Origin: Campylobacteraceae bacterium
GTDB taxonomy: Bacteria; Campylobacterota; Campylobacteria; Campylobacterales; Sulfurovaceae
Direction of reading: 5' to 3'
Assembly (NCBI GenBank): GCA_027022775.1
Contig: JALVXO010000004.1
Coordinates: 1-21,416 of the forward strand
DNA length: 21,416 nt
Shown here: in pieces, positions 15,761-21,416 of the stretch
Numbering within the stretch: the first letter of the stretch is position 1
How the letters are laid out: each line of letters starts with the position of its first letter
Translations under genes and position numbers: made by a program
The notes under the pieces: model-generated
The model's input: the letters and a program-made list of their open reading frames with translations, nothing else
Databases searched by the model: none
What the model was told of the DNA's origin: nothing

Positions 15761-15782
15761 TTATCCTTTTTTCCCTCTTCAT

Positions 15783-15809
15783 ATATTACACGCTTTATGC
15801 GTGTAATAT
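15783..15809. terminator. 11-bp stem-loop after the first outer-membrane gene
   Basis: ATATTACACGC and GCGTGTAATAT pair perfectly around TTTAT, 22 bp after the stop. Only a short U-poor tail (TACCATAAAATC) follows, so it may act as an RNA 3'-end stabiliser, a weak terminator or an operator. Its TTACAC/GTGTAA half-sites recur at 15871-15893. Confidence 0.5.
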
Positions 15810-15862
15810 TACCATAAAATCATATCTTTTTGAAATATTTTAAGCTCTTGCTCAATCATTTG

Positions 15863-15871
15863 TGTTATAAT
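15863..15871 (+). promoter_or_regulatory. Extended -10 promoter of the second outer-membrane gene
   Basis: TGTTATAAT is a perfect TGn-TATAAT match 32 bp before the ATG at 15904. The start point would be near 15878, so the second gene can be expressed independently of the first. Confidence 0.68.
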
Positions 15872-15893
15872 TGTGTAAAATTTTATTACACAA
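15871..15893. promoter_or_regulatory. Palindrome TTGTGTAA-n7-TTACACAA between -10 box and RBS
   Basis: An 8-bp perfect inverted repeat touches the -10 box on one side and the AAGGA ribosome-binding site on the other. It could be a repressor operator over the start point. If transcription starts a few bases earlier, it could instead be a hairpin masking the RBS. The half-site repeats that of the stem-loop at 15783-15809. Confidence 0.5.
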
Positions 15894-15903
15894 GGATTAA
15901 TAA

Positions 15904-16509
15904 ATGAAAAGAAAATCTCTATTCATTGCTGCAGTTATAGCTATGACTACAGCTGCTCAAGCAGGTAAAGATGTAGTTCCGGCACCGGTAGAACCTATTC
16001 CGGTTCCAGTAGCAAGTGTGCCGTTAGGTTTATTTTTTGGAGGCGGGTTAACTTATGCCCACAGCGAATGTAAATGCGACAGTCTTGCTTTAACAAACAA
16101 TAAAAAGGTTAAAACCGATAAAGGTACAACATACGGCATTAACTTAAAAGCAGGTTACAACTATAATGAATATATAGGAGTTGAAGCAAAATATATCTAC
16201 ACTCCATGGGGTGATAAAGATAAAACATTAAAGCATTACGGTATCTATTTAAAACCGACTTATCCAGTAAATGAAAATTTAGATATATACGCTTTAATTG
16301 GTTACGGCAAAACAGAATGCGAATCTGTTAATGCCTCTCAAAGCGGTTTTGCATGGGGGGCAGGAGCAGAGTATACATTTAAGAAAAAAGTTGAAGGCAA
16401 AAAAGATGGTCTGGGTGTTTATGTGGAGTACTTAAGACCTCTAAAGAAAACCGGAAATAAAAATATCACAATCGATATGGTAAATGCAGGGGTTTCTTAT
16501 AACTTCTAA
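15904..16509 (+). CDS. Small outer-membrane beta-barrel protein (second of tandem pair)
   Basis: This 201-residue paralogue of the preceding gene has a signal peptide ending near AQA (residue 20), a shorter proline/valine linker (about 24-38), and the same barrel: PLGLFFGGGLTYAH, YGINLKAGYNYNEYIG, YTPWGDKDKTLKHYG, DIYALIGYGKTECE, FAWGAGAEYTF, and C-terminal AGVSYNF. The three cysteines (ECKC, ECES) are at matching places. Identity is highest in the middle of the barrel, also at DNA level, and lowest in the linker, signal peptide and the loop near residues 60-75. This points to gene duplication followed by divergence of exposed parts. Own promoter upstream; AAGGA SD. Function unknown. Confidence 0.85.
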   Translation: MKRKSLFIAAVIAMTTAAQAGKDVVPAPVEPIPVPVASVPLGLFFGGGLTYAHSECKCDSLALTNNKKVKTDKGTTYGINLKAGYNYNEYIGVEAKYIYTPWGDKDKTLKHYGIYLKPTYPVNENLDIYALIGYGKTECESVNASQSGFAWGAGAEYTFKKKVEGKKDGLGVYVEYLRPLKKTGNKNITIDMVNAGVSYNF

Positions 16510-16517
16510 TTTAATTT

Positions 16518-16533
16518 AAACTCTTCAGAGTTT
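16518..16533 (+). terminator. Weak hairpin after the second outer-membrane gene
   Basis: AAACTC-TTCA-GAGTTT forms a 6-bp stem 9 bp past the stop, followed by TATCTCT. The U-run is poor, and the hairpin overlaps the end of the convergent membrane-protein gene. Confidence 0.35.
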
Positions 16534-16863
16534 TATCTCTGGAGGTTTTATATCTTTTTCTTTATGCTCTTTTCTTCCTTTAAAAAACCAGATTAAAAAT
16601 CCGATACCTAATGCTAAATTTAAAATTGAATTCTCTCCGAGCGATTTTAACTTTCTATATAAAAGTTTATGAAGATAGTCGCTAGAGTGCTGCTCTTTTA
16701 AGGCAAAATATTTTGTAATTTCATCTCCCCAGAAAAAAGCTGCAATTTCTGGAATAAAGAAAAAAATAATAATCCCTGCCAAAGCCCACCAGCTGTGTCC
16801 AGGTTTTAACTCTTTTTTTAACTCTTCTAATTTTTCCTGATTAATACGCACGCGGTATTTCAT
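16525..16863 (-). CDS. Small two-helix membrane protein, unknown function
   Basis: I do not recognise this 112-residue protein. A basic and acidic N-terminal helix (residues 1-22) is followed by a hydrophobic segment WWALAGIIIFFFIPEIAAFFW (about 25-45). A charged ~35-residue loop comes next, then a second hydrophobic segment ILNLALGIGFLIWFF (about 80-94) and a charged tail ending in KPPEIKL. Both termini are probably cytoplasmic. ATG 16863 follows AAGGA at 7 bases, and the SD lies in a perfect 8-bp inverted repeat. It lies 149 bp downstream of glmS on the same strand, beyond a likely terminator, so it is probably transcribed separately. It converges with the outer-membrane pair. Confidence 0.7.
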   Translation of the reverse strand: MKYRVRINQEKLEELKKELKPGHSWWALAGIIIFFFIPEIAAFFWGDEITKYFALKEQHSSDYLHKLLYRKLKSLGENSILNLALGIGFLIWFFKGRKEHKEKDIKPPEIKL

Positions 16864-16865
16864 TG

Positions 16866-16884
16866 TTTTTTCCTTCGGAAAAAA
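16866..16884 (-). promoter_or_regulatory. Inverted repeat covering the RBS of the membrane-protein gene
   Basis: TTTTTTCC and GGAAAAAA pair perfectly around a 3-base loop (GAA on the minus strand). The GGAAAAAA arm contains the Shine-Dalgarno bases directly before the ATG at 16863, so folding of the mRNA could limit translation. Confidence 0.4.
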
Positions 16885-16935
16885 AGCTGAGAGCTCAGAA
16901 TATAGAGCTTAGAGCCAATAGTGCGGCAGAGCCAC

Positions 16936-16967
16936 AAAAAAGCGAAGCTATCTTGTTAGCTCTTCGC
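16936..16967 (-). terminator. Rho-independent terminator of glmS
   Basis: On the minus strand GCGAAGAGCTA and TAGCTTCGC form a 9-bp stem with a two-base bulge around ACAAGA, followed directly by six T residues. It begins 46 bp past the glmS stop. A second hairpin, GTAAGTTA/TAACTTAC (16992-17016), overlaps the stop codon itself. Confidence 0.7.
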
Positions 16968-17012
16968 TCTGTGCTCTCGGCTCTTAGCTGAGTAAGTTAA
17001 GCAAAGGCTAAC

Positions 17013-18821
17013 TTACTCCACTGTAACCGATTTAGCTAAGTTTCTTGGCATATCTACATCGTTGCCAAGGCGGATAGAAATCTCCAGTGCTAAAAGCTGT
17101 GTTATTACCATCATTTCAAAAAACTCAAGCATCGGGTGGATTGCCTGTTTTGTCTGGATAAAATCGTCTGCCAAATCGAAAGGTTCTGGCGAAATTGCTA
17201 AAATAGTCGCATCTCTTGCACTTAACTCTTCTACATTCGATTTTATTTTATCGTAAAGCAAAGTTTTTGGCATCAGCGCAATTGTAAAAAGGTTACTGTC
17301 TGCCAGCGCTATTGGGCCGTGTTTCATTTCGCCTGCCGGATACCCTTCGGCATGCAAATAACTAATCTCTTTTAACTTCAAAGCCCCTTCAAGTGCCAGC
17401 GGATAAAAAATATCGCGCCCTATAAAGAAAAAACCGTGTCCGTGCAGATAGCGCTTTGAGAGTCTGTGAATTTTAGAGTGCAGCTCATCGGTTACTTTTA
17501 AAACTGTCGGGCTGTGGCGCATTGCCTCTATCTCTTTTTGAATTGTCTCTCTGTCCAAAGTGCCGCGCAGCTGAGCAATATAAATTGCCAAAATCCAAAG
17601 AAGCATTGTCTGCGTAGCAAAAGCTTTTGTGCTGGCAACCCCTTTTTCTATCCCTGCGCGGGTTAAAAGCGCAACATCGCTCTCTCTAACAATTGAAGAG
17701 TTATCAACATTGCAAATTGTCAAACTCTTAAGCCCGGCTCTTTTTGCCATTTTAAGCGCTTCTAAAGTATCAGCAGTTTCGCCGCTTTGTGAAATTGTTA
17801 TAAAAAGCGTGCTTTTATCCAGCAGAGGCTCTTTATATCTAAATTCACTTGCTATTTCAACATCGCATCTGATTTTTGCCATTCTCTCAAAAAGATACGA
17901 AGTTGCCAAGGCGCTGTGGTAACTTGTTCCACAAGCACAAATTTTAATAGAGTCTATCCCCTCAAAAAAGCTCTCGTTTACCTCTTCTAAAGTCACTTCG
18001 CTATCTAGCACGCGCCCCATCATAGTATCTACAATTACGCGGCTCTGCTCGTAAATCTCTTTTTCCATAAAGAAGCGGTAGCCGTCTTTTTGCGCAGAGA
18101 GTTTATCTCCATCAAGCGGCTTTGTTGTAAAACTTTTTTCGCCTTTACTGTTAAAAAGTTTAACCTCGCCGCTTTTTGCGTAGCCATATTCACCATCTTC
18201 CAAATAGTAAACTTTGTCAGCCTTGCCGATAATTGCGGTATCTGAAGAGGCAAAATATACATCGTCGCCGTCAAACCCAATAAGCATTGGAGAGCCGTGT
18301 TTTGCAAAAAATATTGTATCTGGCGCATCTTTTGTAATTAATAGCGTAGCGTAAGCCCCATCAAGCCGCTCTATTGTCTTTTTAAACGCTTCAAACGGCT
18401 CATTTAACTCACTGTTATACTTTTCAAAAAGGTGAACAATAACCTCTGTATCGGTTTGGCTTAAAAACTCTACACCCTCGCTTATAAGCTCTTTTTTTAA
18501 CTCTTGGTAATTTTCGATAATCCCATTATGAACAACATAACTTTTTTTGCCAAGGTGGGGGTGGGCGTTAAGCTCGGTTGGCTTTCCATGCGTTGCCCAG
18601 CGGGTGTGGCCGATTGCTACGCCAAAAGAGTCGGCTTTAAAATCTTTAGCTTTGCGCACAAGGTTTTCTAACTTGCCGACCGCTTTAAAACTGTTCAAAT
18701 TAACCCCTTCAATTACTGCAATTCCAGCAGAATCGTAACCTCTGTATTCAAGCTCTTTTAAACCGTCTAACAAAATCTCTTTTTTCTCTTTAGCGCCAAG
18801 ATAACCGACTATACCGCACAC
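17013..18821 (-). CDS. glmS: Glutamine-fructose-6-phosphate aminotransferase (isomerising)
   Basis: The 602-residue GlmS makes glucosamine-6-phosphate from fructose-6-phosphate and glutamine, the entry step to UDP-GlcNAc for peptidoglycan and LPS. The N-terminal class II glutaminase domain begins MCGIVGYLG, where Cys2 becomes the nucleophile after Met removal; HTRWATHGKP and HNGIIENYQELK follow. Two SIS sugar-isomerase domains come next: CGTSYHSAL and TISQSGETADTLEAL in the first, HGFFFIGRD, ALEGALKLKEISYLHAEGYPAGEMKHGPIAL in the second. The protein ends with the conserved NLAKSVTVE. The length is typical. The start is GTG at 18821-18819, preceded by AAAGGA and an A-run. No glmS ribozyme-like structure is apparent in the short upstream region. 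Confidence 0.97.
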   Translation of the reverse strand: MCGIVGYLGAKEKKEILLDGLKELEYRGYDSAGIAVIEGVNLNSFKAVGKLENLVRKAKDFKADSFGVAIGHTRWATHGKPTELNAHPHLGKKSYVVHNGIIENYQELKKELISEGVEFLSQTDTEVIVHLFEKYNSELNEPFEAFKKTIERLDGAYATLLITKDAPDTIFFAKHGSPMLIGFDGDDVYFASSDTAIIGKADKVYYLEDGEYGYAKSGEVKLFNSKGEKSFTTKPLDGDKLSAQKDGYRFFMEKEIYEQSRVIVDTMMGRVLDSEVTLEEVNESFFEGIDSIKICACGTSYHSALATSYLFERMAKIRCDVEIASEFRYKEPLLDKSTLFITISQSGETADTLEALKMAKRAGLKSLTICNVDNSSIVRESDVALLTRAGIEKGVASTKAFATQTMLLWILAIYIAQLRGTLDRETIQKEIEAMRHSPTVLKVTDELHSKIHRLSKRYLHGHGFFFIGRDIFYPLALEGALKLKEISYLHAEGYPAGEMKHGPIALADSNLFTIALMPKTLLYDKIKSNVEELSARDATILAISPEPFDLADDFIQTKQAIHPMLEFFEMMVITQLLALEISIRLGNDVDMPRNLAKSVTVE

Positions 18822-19272
18822 TTTTTTTTCCTTTTTTTAATATTTATTGAAAAATAAAATGTAGCCCAAAAGCAACCATTTTTTGGTAAAGCTTAAGGCT
18901 AAAAGCTCAAAGCTAAAAAAGAAACGCACCTTGTCATTCCTGCGAAAGCAGGAAACCACAGATATTGTAACCGATATGTGCTGCATCCTATCTTTCAGGC
19001 AACACAACGTTAAAACGTCGGGGTGGGGACACCCCGACCTACGTTCGGATTACGGAATACGGATTACAGATTACGGAAAATAATTTTCTAATCTCTCTTC
19101 TCTAAAAGAAGAGTCCTGGTTTCCCGCTTTCGCGGGAATGACAATAACACCAAACTGTCACTGTTAACTGTCACTGTCACCAATTGTGCGGCACGGCCGC
19201 ACCTACGTTCGGATTACGGAATACGGAATACGGATTACAGAATTTAAATTATCCATTATCAATTCTCAATTA
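18822..19272. repeat. Mosaic intergenic repeat block, copy 2 (largest)
   Basis: 451 bp between gltX and glmS with no gene. In order: the glmS 5' region; an AAAGC-type array (18887-18916); stem-loop TTCCTGC-GAAA-GCAGGAA (18937-18954) within TTGTCATTCC...CCACAG; AACCGATATGTGCTGCA (18970-18986); and hairpin GTCGGGGT/ACCCCGAC (19017-19038). Next come CTACGTTCGGATTACGGAATACGG (from 19039), CTAATCTCTCTTCTCT (19088-19103), and an inverted stem-loop TTCCCGC-TTTC-GCGGGAA (19121-19138). A CTGTCA repeat tract (19154-19180), hairpin GTGCGGC/GCCGCAC (19186-19202), a second CTACGTTCGGATTACGG tract and an ATTATCAATT tract end it. Confidence 0.8.
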
Positions 19273-20661
19273 TCAATTACCCAACAGGTGCTTTTTGATT
19301 TTTTCTACTCTTTTTTCAACTTCGCTCAAACCCAAAATAGCCATTACCTCATCAAGCCCCGGGCCGCTCATTTCGCCAAGCAGAGCCACTCTTAAAGGCT
19401 GTCCGAGCTTCCCAAATCCTATCTCTTTGCTCTGTACAAATTTTTGCATCGCATCATGATACTGCTCTTTTGTAGTTGGCTTTAACTCTTTTAGCAAAGA
19501 GACAAACTCATCCAAAATCTGCACCGCATCGCCTTTAAAAGCTTTTTTTACGGCTTTTTCGCTGTATTTGGCAGGCTCATTTAAAATTTTATTTATCTCA
19601 TTTGCCAAATCTGCTAGAGTTTTGGCTCTGCTTTTAGTTGCATTTAAGACAGCATCAATTTTATCAAAATTTTGAAGCGACACCCCAAAATCTTCTAAAA
19701 GTTTAGCCAATTTTTCATTTTCGCTGTTTTTAATATAGTGCGCATTTAGCCACAGCAGCTTATCTAAATTGTAGCTGGAAGCGCTTTTATTTATATTTTT
19801 AGGATCAAACAGTTCAAGCATTTCATCTATCGAAAAAATCTCTTGATCGCCATGGCTCCACCCCAGCCGCACTAAAAAGTTAAGCAGCGCTTCTGGCAGA
19901 TAACCCATTCTTTTATACTCCATTACATCCAAAGCGCCGTCTCTTTTGCTCAATTTCTTGCCCTGTTCATTATTAATCATCGCAACATGGTAAAATTTCG
20001 GCGGCTTAAAGCCCAGCGCTTCATAAACTACCAGCTGTTTGGGGGTGTTATATAAATGGTCATCGCCGCGTATAACATCGGTTAAACCCATTTCGTAATC
20101 ATCAATTGCCACAACAAAATTGTATGTCGGCGTGCCGTCGCTTCTTGCGATGATAAAATCATCAACTTCGCTGGCAGCAATTTTTACCTTGCCTTTTATG
20201 CCATCTTCAAACTCTATAAACCCCTCTTGAGGAGCTTTTATTCTGATAACCGGCTCTACGCCTGCTGGCGGCTCTCCTGTAAAATCGCGGTATCTGCCGT
20301 CATACCTTGGGCGCTCTCCGCGCGCCATCTGCTCTTGTCGCAAAGCATCAAGCTCCTCTTTTGTCATATAGCATTTATACGCTTTGCCTTCTTCCAAAAG
20401 CTGCTTTATATACTTTTTATAAATATCAAAACGCTTTGACTGATAAATAACTTCGCCGTCATAATTTAACCCGACCCACTCAAATGCTTCCAAAATAGCC
20501 TGCAGCGCCTCTTGAGAATTTCTGGTAAGGTCAGTGTCTTCTATTCTTAAAAGAAATTTGCCTTGGTTTTTTCTAGCCCAAAGCCAGTTAAACAGAGCCG
20601 TTCTAAGCCCCCCGATATGCAAATACCCAGTAGGACTTGGTGCAAATCTTGTTACTACCAT
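19273..20661 (-). CDS. gltX: Glutamyl-tRNA synthetase (class I)
   Basis: 462 residues from ATG 20661. The enzyme charges tRNA with glutamate. The Rossmann-fold signature is TRFAPSPTGYLHIGG (4-18, HIGH-type motif), with RIEDTD (39-44) and the KMSKS-type KLSKR (236-240). VIRGDDHLYNTPKQ and LVRLGWSHGD are also typical, and a helical anticodon-binding C-terminus follows. The open frame extends 22 codons further up to 20727, but those codons come from the AAAGC repeat array. AAAGGA sits just ahead of ATG 20661 and the conserved N-terminus begins there, so 20661 is the start. Many Campylobacterota carry two GltX enzymes, one charging tRNA-Gln for later amidation; which one this is cannot be told with confidence. 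Confidence 0.95.
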   Translation of the reverse strand: MVVTRFAPSPTGYLHIGGLRTALFNWLWARKNQGKFLLRIEDTDLTRNSQEALQAILEAFEWVGLNYDGEVIYQSKRFDIYKKYIKQLLEEGKAYKCYMTKEELDALRQEQMARGERPRYDGRYRDFTGEPPAGVEPVIRIKAPQEGFIEFEDGIKGKVKIAASEVDDFIIARSDGTPTYNFVVAIDDYEMGLTDVIRGDDHLYNTPKQLVVYEALGFKPPKFYHVAMINNEQGKKLSKRDGALDVMEYKRMGYLPEALLNFLVRLGWSHGDQEIFSIDEMLELFDPKNINKSASSYNLDKLLWLNAHYIKNSENEKLAKLLEDFGVSLQNFDKIDAVLNATKSRAKTLADLANEINKILNEPAKYSEKAVKKAFKGDAVQILDEFVSLLKELKPTTKEQYHDAMQKFVQSKEIGFGKLGQPLRVALLGEMSGPGLDEVMAILGLSEVEKRVEKIKKHLLGN

Positions 20662-20801
20662 TGTTTTCCTTTGTAAAAAGCGTAAAGCATAAAGCGTAAA
20701 GCCAAAAGCAAACAATATTTTAGGCATATTAAGCCGTGGATTCCCGCTTTCGCGGGAATGACAATCTGCTTTAAGCTTTTGGCTTTTAGCTTTAAGCTTT
20801 G
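20662..20801. repeat. Mosaic intergenic repeat block, copy 3, with inverted AAAGC arrays
   Basis: An AAAGC array on the left (about 20675-20710) and its inverted counterpart on the right (about 20767-20800) bracket the stem-loop TTCCCGC-TTTC-GCGGGAA (20741-20758) inside GTGGATTCCC...GGGAATGACAAT. AAAGCCAAAAGC occurs in both arms in inverted orientation, so most of the gap could fold on itself like a small MITE. Confidence 0.7.
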
Positions 20802-21416
20802 CTAGCCTTTATAATTTTCCAAATATTTCGTATCGAAACTGTTATTAATAAAATCTGGGTTTCTCATCATTTTGCGGTGGAATTCGATTGTGGTTTTAAC
20901 CCCCGCTACTTCAAACTCATCAAGGGCGCGCTTCATTTTTGCTATTGCGGCATTTCTATCTTCGCCCCAAACTATCAGTTTGCCTATCATCGAATCGTAA
21001 TAAGGCGGGATAATATATCCGCAGTATGCATGTGTATCAATTCTTACATCTTTGCCGCCTGGGGCTATCCATTTTTGAATTTTTCCAGGGCTTGGCAAAA
21101 AGCTTACAGGGTCTTCTGCCGTAATGCGGCACTCTATTGCGTGCCCTTTTAGTGTAATCTCTTCCTGTTTTGGCAACTCTTTGCCCTCTGCAATTTCTAT
21201 CATAAGTTTGACTATATCGATACCGCTTACCATTTCGCTGACACAGTGCTCTACCTGCAAGCGGGTATTCATTTCCATAAAATAGAAATTGTTATGCTTG
21301 TCAACCAAAAACTCAAAAGTTCCGGCACCTTCGTATTTTAAAAATTTGGTTGCACGCACGGCAGCTTCTAACAACTCTTGGCGTCTAGCCTCATCCAAAA
21401 CAACTGCAGGCGACTC
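20802..21416 (-). CDS. accC: Biotin carboxylase subunit of acetyl-CoA carboxylase, C-terminal part
   Basis: The frame enters from the right edge and ends at TAG 20802-20804, giving the last 204 residues of a protein normally near 450. It carries the end of the ATP-grasp domain: GAGTFEFLVD, then YFMEMNTRLQVEH with the metal- and catalysis-linked Glu, Asn and Arg. HAIECRITAEDP and the carboxylase C-terminal domain (FLPSPGKI, YDSMIGKLIVWG, NTKYLEN-like ending DTKYLENY) follow. AccC carboxylates biotin on AccB using bicarbonate and ATP, to start fatty-acid synthesis. The short end without a biotinyl domain fits a free AccC rather than pyruvate carboxylase, though a separate pyruvate carboxylase subunit A is a possible alternative. 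Confidence 0.9.
   Translation of the reverse strand, partial: ESPAVVLDEARRQELLEAAVRATKFLKYEGAGTFEFLVDKHNNFYFMEMNTRLQVEHCVSEMVSGIDIVKLMIEIAEGKELPKQEEITLKGHAIECRITAEDPVSFLPSPGKIQKWIAPGGKDVRIDTHAYCGYIIPPYYDSMIGKLIVWGEDRNAAIAKMKRALDEFEVAGVKTTIEFHRKMMRNPDFINNSFDTKYLENYKG

Larger units (their letters stand above)
16864..17012. repeat. Repeat-rich gap between glmS and the membrane-protein gene
   Basis: Contains runs built on GAGCT/AGAGC (16885-16917 and again inverted at 16966-16991) that can pair at long range. It also has GTGCGGCAGAGCCACA (16921-16936), related to the GTGCGGC hairpin at 19186-19202, and the glmS terminator. No reading frame is credible. Confidence 0.5.

Noticed and set aside
18822..18890. 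glmS ribozyme or riboswitch upstream of glmS
   Set aside because: The region is short and A/T-run rich, without the conserved pairing or length of that ribozyme class; only a 6-bp CCAAAA/TTTTGG pairing is visible.
18883..19083. 66-codon plus-strand frame upstream of glmS
   Set aside because: Consists wholly of repeat modules (AAAGC array, GTCATTCC stem-loop, ATTACGG tract); translation has no protein character.
18887..19272. Possible CRISPR array
   Set aside because: Repeats are short, differ in sequence and orientation, and are not evenly spaced by unique spacers; no cas genes.
19184..19459. Frames beginning in the ATTACGG tract and entering gltX antisense
   Set aside because: Half repeat, half shadow of gltX.

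Overview
The window looks like chromosomal DNA from a Campylobacterota (Epsilonproteobacteria) member, plausibly a deep-branching, vent-type lineage. The basis is the AT-rich, gene-dense sequence, an aminofutalosine synthase (MqnE, futalosine menaquinone route), a CiaB-like protein, and the order purA - DUF507 - carA that I associate with this phylum. The genus cannot be fixed from the sequence alone.

Layout. (1) 1-3247, minus strand: a sulfatase/LTA-synthase-type membrane enzyme running off the left edge, then a YajR-like MFS transporter with a C-terminal ferredoxin-like domain. (2) 3340-6475, plus strand: four genes with overlapping ends: rdgB, a MntA-type nucleotidyltransferase, a HepT/HEPN ribonuclease toxin, and a CiaB-like HEFGH protein. 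The very AT-rich toxin-antitoxin pair sits between two long-established genes. (3) 6498-10098: mqnE (minus) and a GlnD-type protein (plus), fired apart from one shared near-palindromic -10 region. (4) 10327-14670, minus-strand operon: class V aminotransferase - broken hisZ-like gene - purA - DUF507 - carA. (5) 15128-16509, plus strand: two tandem paralogous small outer-membrane beta-barrel proteins, each behind a structured or palindromic leader. (6) 16525-21416, minus strand: a small two-helix membrane protein, glmS, gltX, and the 3' part of accC running off the right edge.

Four intergenic gaps (10099-10326, 16864-17012, 18822-19272, 20662-20801) carry little or no coding sequence. They are patchworks of shared short modules: AAAGC arrays, a GTCATTCC stem-loop, ATTACGGAATACGG tracts, CTAATCTCT tracts and GC-rich hairpins. 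They look like a dispersed repeat family, and one of them falsely lengthens the gltX reading frame.

Most genes are ordinary metabolism: nucleotide house-cleaning and synthesis, menaquinone, amino-sugar, tRNA charging, fatty acid and nitrogen signalling. The points that most merit a second look are the decayed hisZ-like gene with an in-frame stop, the embedded HepT/MntA module, the paired outer-membrane proteins with their leaders, and the mosaic repeats. I see no rRNA, tRNA, CRISPR array, prophage or complete insertion sequence.
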